Positions 59,056 to 64,000 of a DNA stretch of 64,000 nucleotides are shown here, in pieces. The notes beneath the pieces are model-generated. The model was not told the DNA's origin. It worked only from the letters and a program-made list of their open reading frames with translations, and ran no database searches. This DNA comes from an uncultured Bacteroidales bacterium. GTDB taxonomy: Bacteria > Bacteroidota > Bacteroidia > Bacteroidales > Paludibacteraceae. Made by a program: the position numbers and the translations under genes. Location of the stretch: NCBI GenBank assembly GCA_900319645.1, contig ONPG01000002.1:186001-250000 (forward strand). Direction: 5' to 3'. The first letter of the stretch is position 1. The number at the start of each line of letters is the position of its first letter.

Positions 59056-59709
59056 TTAATTATCATAAATGGTTTTATCTTCGATGCCGGCTTGGGCGAG
59101 TGCTTCGCGTCTTTCGCGGCACGTGCCGCAGACACCACAATGATGCTCCAGTCCTTTGTAGCAACTCCAGGTCTCGGTGTAGTCGATACCAAGTTCTTTG
59201 CCGTGCATAGCTATCTCCGCTTTGGTGAGGTGGGTATAGGGCGTGAGCAGTTGTACACCGTTCCACGTGCCGTAGTGGATAGCTTGGTTCATTGCCTCCA
59301 CAAACTCCGGCCGGCAATCCGGATAGATAGTGTGGTCGCCGGCGTGGTTGGCAAGCATTACATATTGCAGTTTGTTGTTCTCGGCAATACCTGCTGCAAT
59401 AGAGAGCATAATACCGTTGCGGAAGGGCACGACGGTAGATTTCATGTTTTCTTCGTCGTAGTTGCCTTCGGGGATAGCATCTGCTCCTTCCAAGAGCGAA
59501 CTCTTGAAGAACTCTTTGATAAACGGCAAACGGATCGTTTTGTGGGGAATACCCAGTCGCTCGCAATGCAAGCGTGCGAACTCCAGTTCACGGTCGTTGT
59601 GGTTGCTGCCATAATGGAACGAGAGTGCGTAACCAATACGATGGGCGTACTCATATAGTAAGGTGGTGGAGTCCAAACCACCGGAGAGAACGATAAGAGA
59701 ATCTTTCAT
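59056..59709 (-). CDS. queC: 7-cyano-7-deazaguanine synthase QueC (217 aa)
   Basis: QueC makes preQ0 from the carboxy compound using ATP and ammonia. The PP-loop motif is SGGLDSTTLL near residues 9-18, and the zinc site is SCYKG...HCGVCGTC near 187-201. Length is usual. It is encoded just after queF and before queD on the minus strand. The upstream spacer (59710-59767) is an AAATCGT-type repeat with ATGGACG-like variants. Confidence 0.9.
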   Translation of the reverse strand: MKDSLIVLSGGLDSTTLLYEYAHRIGYALSFHYGSNHNDRELEFARLHCERLGIPHKTIRLPFIKEFFKSSLLEGADAIPEGNYDEENMKSTVVPFRNGIMLSIAAGIAENNKLQYVMLANHAGDHTIYPDCRPEFVEAMNQAIHYGTWNGVQLLTPYTHLTKAEIAMHGKELGIDYTETWSCYKGLEHHCGVCGTCRERREALAQAGIEDKTIYDN

Positions 59710-59767
59710 ATTTACGATTGGACGATTTACGATTGGACGATTTACGATTTGACGATTTATTTACGAT

Positions 59768-60247
59768 TTATTTGTGATTGAGCACAACACTCAGTTGTTC
59801 GCGGAGACGTTGTGCTTTGAGTTCCTGGTGGTCGGCGTCGGCATAGTTGGCGAAGGGATAGATGCTGATGCCTCCGCGGGGCATGAAATAGCCGGTGACC
59901 TCCAGGTATTTCGGATCCATGAGCTTGACCAGGTCTTTCATAATGATGTTGACGCAGTCCTCGTGGAAATCGCCGTGGTTGCGGAAGGAGAAGAGGTAGA
60001 GTTTGAGACTCTTGCTCTCTACCATCCGTTCGCGCGGAATATAACTGATATATATGTGTCCGAAATCGGGTTGCCCTGTTTTGGGGCAAAGGGTAGTAAA
60101 TTCCGGGCAGTTGAAGGTCACCAGATACTCGTTCTCCGGATGTTTGTTGGGGAAGGTCTCCAGTACGGACGGATTGTAGTTGTCGCTGTACTGCACGTGC
60201 TGGTTGCCAAGCAGGGTTACGCCCTGCAGTTCGTTTTCTGTTCGCAT
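59768..60247 (-). CDS. queF: NADPH-dependent preQ0 reductase QueF (159 aa)
   Basis: QueF reduces preQ0 to preQ1. The catalytic Cys is in [13 protein letters not shown] near residue 54, and [10 protein letters not shown] near 92 belongs to the active site. The short (about 150-160 residues) monodomain type matches the YkvM group. With QueC, QueD and QueE it gives a full route from dihydroneopterin triphosphate to preQ1, used for queuosine in tRNA; no tgt or queA is in the window. It starts 32 nt after the stop of the large surface-protein gene. Confidence 0.9.
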   Translation of the reverse strand: MRTENELQGVTLLGNQHVQYSDNYNPSVLETFPNKHPENEYLVTFNCPEFTTLCPKTGQPDFGHIYISYIPRERMVESKSLKLYLFSFRNHGDFHEDCVNIIMKDLVKLMDPKYLEVTGYFMPRGGISIYPFANYADADHQELKAQRLREQLSVVLNHK

Positions 60248-60279
60248 AAATATAGTGCGGCGTAAAGCCGTGTTGAGTG

Positions 60280-63200
60280 TTATTTCATTATTTTCAGCGT
60301 GCCGCCGTTAGCTGTTACAACGATATACATTCCGCGCGGGAGGTCGATTTGGTAGATGTCCTCGTTGGTGGTAGCTATCAATCGGCCGTAGATGTCGTAG
60401 ATGTTCACCCATTCGCCGGAAATGTACGTCTCTTCGATACCTTGCGGATTGTAGGCACGTACGATGACGTCGTATGTGCGGCGGTTGATGTAGTCGGTTA
60501 CTGTATAAACAACCGGCGCCCAAACGCTGTTCTTGAAGTTGACTTCTTCTCCGTCCAGCGGCTCGGCGTGAGTATATGGGCTTGCCACTTGGATAGCGGG
60601 TTTCGCTTTGGCGAGGTCAATCTTGTGAGCGACAGTATCCAGTTCCAGAACAATCTGGTCTTCGCCGATCTTGGCGGCTACGCCGTCAATCGAGAAAGAG
60701 GTGATCTTCAGTTCGGGTGTGCTGATAGCTGTCTGTCCGGCAGTTGTGAGGTATTCGATGATCTGTGTCAGCAGTTTCTTGCCGTCTGCGGTAAGGATAT
60801 TGCAGCTGCTTGTGGCAACCGGGAAACAGATATATTTGTTGCTGTTGCCGTTACGCAGGGCGCTACCAGCCGGAATCTCGTGGATGATGGTCTGCTGGTA
60901 AGCGGCACTCTCGTAGTAGTTGTTGATGTCACGCGGATAGGCGGTAGCCAGAGCCAGCGAGCCGTCGCAGTTGTTGATATTGATCGGCATCAAACCTTTC
61001 TGGTTGATGCTGTCCAATACCTGGATCTTGTCGCCCTGCTTTTTGCCCAAGGCTTTGAAGATCGGGTGGTCGTCATGTTGTACGGTAATGTACACACCAT
61101 CTTCTTTTTTCAGCGTACCGTTGTCGGGTTCTCCCCAACCGTCTTTGCTGACGCGCTCAGGTGCGTATGTGAAAGCTTTCATGTTCAATACCGGGATATT
61201 CACTTCTCCGCGGATGAGTGCGAGTGCTTCCGCATTGTCGGCGTCCACGTTCTCGGAGATAACCACGAAGTTGTATGCCTTGTAGCTGTCCACAGAGCCT
61301 GTTTTGGAAGCCGCTGCGCGGTGGAGGTAGTTGTATTTGGTGTCCAGATAACTGCCCATTCCGGTGGGTTGCTCGTCCTCTGTGCGTGTGAGGAAGAGCA
61401 TCGTTTTGTCCGCTCCGTCCACACTCGTCGGCTTGTTGTTCTTGACGCGGATGATACCTTTGATCGGCTCTGCATCGGTAAGGCGGACTACATAACTGTA
61501 GTCGGTGGACTTGGTCGGTGTACCGCTGATAGTGAGGGTATTAGCGTCCTTGTCCTGCTTGACGCTTATCTCGCTCTCAGCGGGTTGGGTAGCAGAAGTC
61601 CATTCGAGTGAGATAGCCTCGTCGTCGTTGCTGTAATAGCGGATGACGATAGGCGTAAGGGCTGTCTCCTGGTTGACAAAACAGAAGGTGTCGCGTTTGT
61701 TCTTGAACTCCACTTTGCGGATGACGGAGAATTTACCTTGCTGCGAGCGGCTGGTTTCTACGCCGTTCATTTTGGTGACGATATAGTATTTGTATTCTCC
61801 GACCGGGCAGTTGGCTACGCCTGAGATATAGGAAGTGTCCCGCAGGTCGTTTTGCGCTTTTTGTTTCAGGGAAATACCTTCTGCGGCGTTGCCGTCCCAA
61901 AGAATCTCCGGCATACCTTTCTTGTAATACTTGGTAATATAATATACCGGCAGCGGCGCTTGTGTTTGGAGGATTACTTGCGTCGTGTCGTTACCTTTGA
62001 AGTACTTGGTACGCGGTTCTTCCGCTACGCGGAGGGAGAAAGCGTACATAGCACTCTTCTCTGATCCATAGTGTTTCACGCGAACGACGTGCTCTGTAGC
62101 AGAGACATTGTAACGACGAATCGAAGGATTGGAATTGAATTGCAATGGTTGCAGCACATCGTCAATATATACTTCCAAATATCTGTTGTTTTCCGGTTTG
62201 GTTTGCCCGGAAGAAGTGTCTTGTTTCTTGTCGCGAGCCACTAATGCAAACTGGTCAAATCCTTTGATATGCATGGTGAACTCACAGGAGTTGTCCATAT
62301 CCAGACGACGTACCATCGTTCCAAACTCATCTCCCATAGCGTCGGAGGAGCTGCTCCATCCTGTTCCTGAGAATTTGAACCATCCGTCATTCGCTGTGCA
62401 AGAATAATCATTCGATCCGCGCGTGGTGATACCTGTGGTGTTGTCCTGATTGGTGGTAGCAATACAGAACTTGCTATCTCCGTCGCGTGTCATAAAATAC
62501 ACCTCATATTCGCGGTTGTTGAATGTGGTGAGTGAACCATCGTAACCGCCTTTGATACCTTTGTCTTCGTATATCTCGGGTGTGTGGCAGGTGAGGTCGG
62601 TATGCGGAACGGGAGTGGATTTCTTGTTGACGGTCACAGCGCAAGAAGCGGTGATCGAACTCTTTGTTTTAGAGGTCGCGGTAATAGTGGCGGTGCCTGC
62701 ATTGAGACCTGTCACTTTGCCGTTAGCATCCACAGTTGCAATGGAAGCATCGCTGCTGGACCATGTTACCTCTTTGCCGGTGTTGGCATCGGCAGGGGTG
62801 TAAGTGACGGTCAGTGTCTCTGTGCCGCCGATAGCTATTTCCGTAGCGGTTTTGATGGAGATGCCTGTTACTTCAATAGGCGCCGCCGGAGCTGTAACCG
62901 TTACGTTGCAAGTAGCGGTCTTATTGCCATCTTCGGTGGTTACAATGATGATTGCTGTGCCGACATTGAGGGCGGTAACTACGCCATCTGCCACTTTGGC
63001 AACGCTCTCATCGGAAGAAGACCAAGAGATGTTTTGGTTCGTTGCGTTATTAGGCAGAACGGTAGCGGTCAAGGTATCTGTTTGACCTTGCTCAATGGAA
63101 GTTGCTGGTTTATTGAGCGTAACACCTGTAACGGCTACTGTAGAAGGCGTGTCTCCGCCTCCTCCTGTGGTAAATTCAACAGCATAAAAACGAGTGTCAC

Positions 63201-64000
63201 TGGAAACGGCATAGAAGGAAACAATATATTCTTTGGTAGCGTCTAATCCATCTTTTGCAACGATGAATGAACCACTATTACTGTTGCGAGTTACAGTAGC
63301 GACTTCTGTTGGTGTAGTTGATACAGACGCAAATTCATCACATCCGATAGCCATACCTCTACCTGAACTTGGTGTTGCTCCATGACCGATAATACCTGTA
63401 ATACCTTTGACGTGCATGATAATAACGCGCTTGCTGCTATTATAATCGTTGCCATCTGCTTTAATTTGGATCATATTAGCATTGCTGCTTGTTGTTTCCA
63501 AATTGTCGGTAATACCATTAGGATTTCCATTGGAGTCATTGTTTGTATTGGTATATTTAGTTCCGGAAACTCCATAGCTTGGTACCACTACCCAATCTGT
63601 AGCAGGATTGCCGGCTCCAGTAATGTCCGTACAATAGATGGTTGTGTTGGTCGTGATCGTTTTCAAACCCAGCGGCACATATTTCGGAAGGTTAGAAGGC
63701 GTACTGCCGCCACCGGGAGTGTCACCGCCACCGGGAGTGTCGCCGCCACCGGGAGTGTCGCTCGAAGAGGCAGATGTCGTGAAATGAATACCATTGTATT
63801 TGTAATCATCGCTTGTGCTAAATACAAGCCAGTATTTGTTTTTTTTGGTTGCTATGTCCGATGATGTGAAAGAAATATCCACATAATTTTTCGACATCTC
63901 CATTCCGCGGGAATTATCTTGGGTAGCACCTGCATCTTTATGGATATATATGAAGCGTGAACTTTGGTTGCCTGTGCACTTAAAACCAACGGTGCCAGAC
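60280..64000 (-). CDS. 3' part of a large surface protein with Big_2 domains (at least 1239 aa)
   Basis: The frame stays open to the window edge, so the N-terminus is missing. Visible parts are GGG-rich spacers (DTPGGG repeated), two Big_2 immunoglobulin-like domains (about 320-400 and 400-475 of the listed part, with [15 protein letters not shown] and [14 protein letters not shown]), beta-rich regions and a long unassigned middle. It ends in a T9SS type-A-like domain ([20 protein letters not shown] then [10 protein letters not shown]), which here is full-length, unlike the short tails of other proteins. Probably exported through the type IX system and anchored at the surface. Confidence 0.75.
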   Translation of the reverse strand, partial: SGTVGFKCTGNQSSRFIYIHKDAGATQDNSRGMEMSKNYVDISFTSSDIATKKNKYWLVFSTSDDYKYNGIHFTTSASSSDTPGGGDTPGGGDTPGGGSTPSNLPKYVPLGLKTITTNTTIYCTDITGAGNPATDWVVVPSYGVSGTKYTNTNNDSNGNPNGITDNLETTSSNANMIQIKADGNDYNSSKRVIIMHVKGITGIIGHGATPSSGRGMAIGCDEFASVSTTPTEVATVTRNSNSGSFIVAKDGLDATKEYIVSFYAVSSDTRFYAVEFTTGGGGDTPSTVAVTGVTLNKPATSIEQGQTDTLTATVLPNNATNQNISWSSSDESVAKVADGVVTALNVGTAIIIVTTEDGNKTATCNVTVTAPAAPIEVTGISIKTATEIAIGGTETLTVTYTPADANTGKEVTWSSSDASIATVDANGKVTGLNAGTATITATSKTKSSITASCAVTVNKKSTPVPHTDLTCHTPEIYEDKGIKGGYDGSLTTFNNREYEVYFMTRDGDSKFCIATTNQDNTTGITTRGSNDYSCTANDGWFKFSGTGWSSSSDAMGDEFGTMVRRLDMDNSCEFTMHIKGFDQFALVARDKKQDTSSGQTKPENNRYLEVYIDDVLQPLQFNSNPSIRRYNVSATEHVVRVKHYGSEKSAMYAFSLRVAEEPRTKYFKGNDTTQVILQTQAPLPVYYITKYYKKGMPEILWDGNAAEGISLKQKAQNDLRDTSYISGVANCPVGEYKYYIVTKMNGVETSRSQQGKFSVIRKVEFKNKRDTFCFVNQETALTPIVIRYYSNDDEAISLEWTSATQPAESEISVKQDKDANTLTISGTPTKSTDYSYVVRLTDAEPIKGIIRVKNNKPTSVDGADKTMLFLTRTEDEQPTGMGSYLDTKYNYLHRAAASKTGSVDSYKAYNFVVISENVDADNAEALALIRGEVNIPVLNMKAFTYAPERVSKDGWGEPDNGTLKKEDGVYITVQHDDHPIFKALGKKQGDKIQVLDSINQKGLMPININNCDGSLALATAYPRDINNYYESAAYQQTIIHEIPAGSALRNGNSNKYICFPVATSSCNILTADGKKLLTQIIEYLTTAGQTAISTPELKITSFSIDGVAAKIGEDQIVLELDTVAHKIDLAKAKPAIQVASPYTHAEPLDGEEVNFKNSVWAPVVYTVTDYINRRTYDVIVRAYNPQGIEETYISGEWVNIYDIYGRLIATTNEDIYQIDLPRGMYIVVTANGGTLKIMK

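Noticed and set aside
60277..61611. A 444-codon rightward open frame
   Set aside because: It is the antisense shadow of the large Big_2 surface-protein gene, whose reading frame and C-terminal domain are clear.

Overview
The window looks like a chromosome segment of an uncultured gut- or rumen-type Bacteroidales bacterium (phylum Bacteroidota). The evidence is Bacteroidota promoters (a TTTG-like -33 box and TAnnTTTG -7 box), A/T-rich gene starts with little Shine-Dalgarno signal, GldA-like, PdxJ and ExbB-ExbD-TonB genes, and many secreted proteins ending in a short C-terminal tail of the form YxhxGxxhK/R. I cannot name a genus. I see no tRNA, rRNA, CRISPR array, prophage or complete insertion sequence.

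Layout. 1-8.3 kb: a leftward envelope or stress-like gene group (zinc-ribbon membrane protein, SPFH-GYF protein, two small GYF proteins, a small membrane protein, two LPP20-like proteins, a collagen-like protein and an unknown secreted protein), with a 102-bp MITE inserted in it. 8.4-12.9 kb: a small outer-membrane barrel, an Fe-S scaffold/GGGtGRT pair, a zeta-toxin gene coupled to a 50-residue protein, a RelE-like toxin-antitoxin pair and a structured RNA. 12.9-20 kb: a secreted two-repeat protein coupled to a TPR-HTH lipoprotein regulator, a GHL10 glycosidase, recF, and an NtrC-type regulator without a DNA-binding domain. 20-35 kb (rightward): a tandem OB-fold secreted protein, a TetR-TolC-MFP-RND efflux operon, and a structured-RNA leader followed by two surface proteins.

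34.97-48.07 kb is the most unusual part. One leftward promoter appears to drive five closely packed genes: a clostripain-family lipoprotein protease, a secreted S37-type peptidase, a membrane sensor/SpoIIE phosphatase/RsbW-like ATPase fusion, a STAS protein, and a 2417-residue NRPS (C-A-T-C-A-T-R) predicted to release a dipeptide aldehyde or alcohol. Two secreted proteases, a partner-switch module and a possible protease-inhibitor synthetase in one operon would be a distinctive system.

48.4-57.8 kb (rightward): a small membrane protein, a GldA-like ABC ATPase, RuvB, a voltage-gated ion channel, PdxJ, ExbB-ExbD-TonB, a DJ-1 protein, a four-helix-bundle gene, an orphan copy of the 50-residue protein, and the second structured-RNA leader with its LRR surface protein. 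57.9-64 kb (leftward): a complete preQ1/preQ0 set (queF-queC-queD-queE) and the 3' part of a large surface protein with Big_2 domains.

Two themes run through the whole window. (1) A 150-190 nt structured RNA occurs three times, and its paired stems differ in sequence while staying complementary. (2) Short simple and palindromic repeats fill most intergenic spacers and also occur in frame inside conserved genes (recF, queE, gldA-like, NRPS, STAS, SpoIIE, GHL10).
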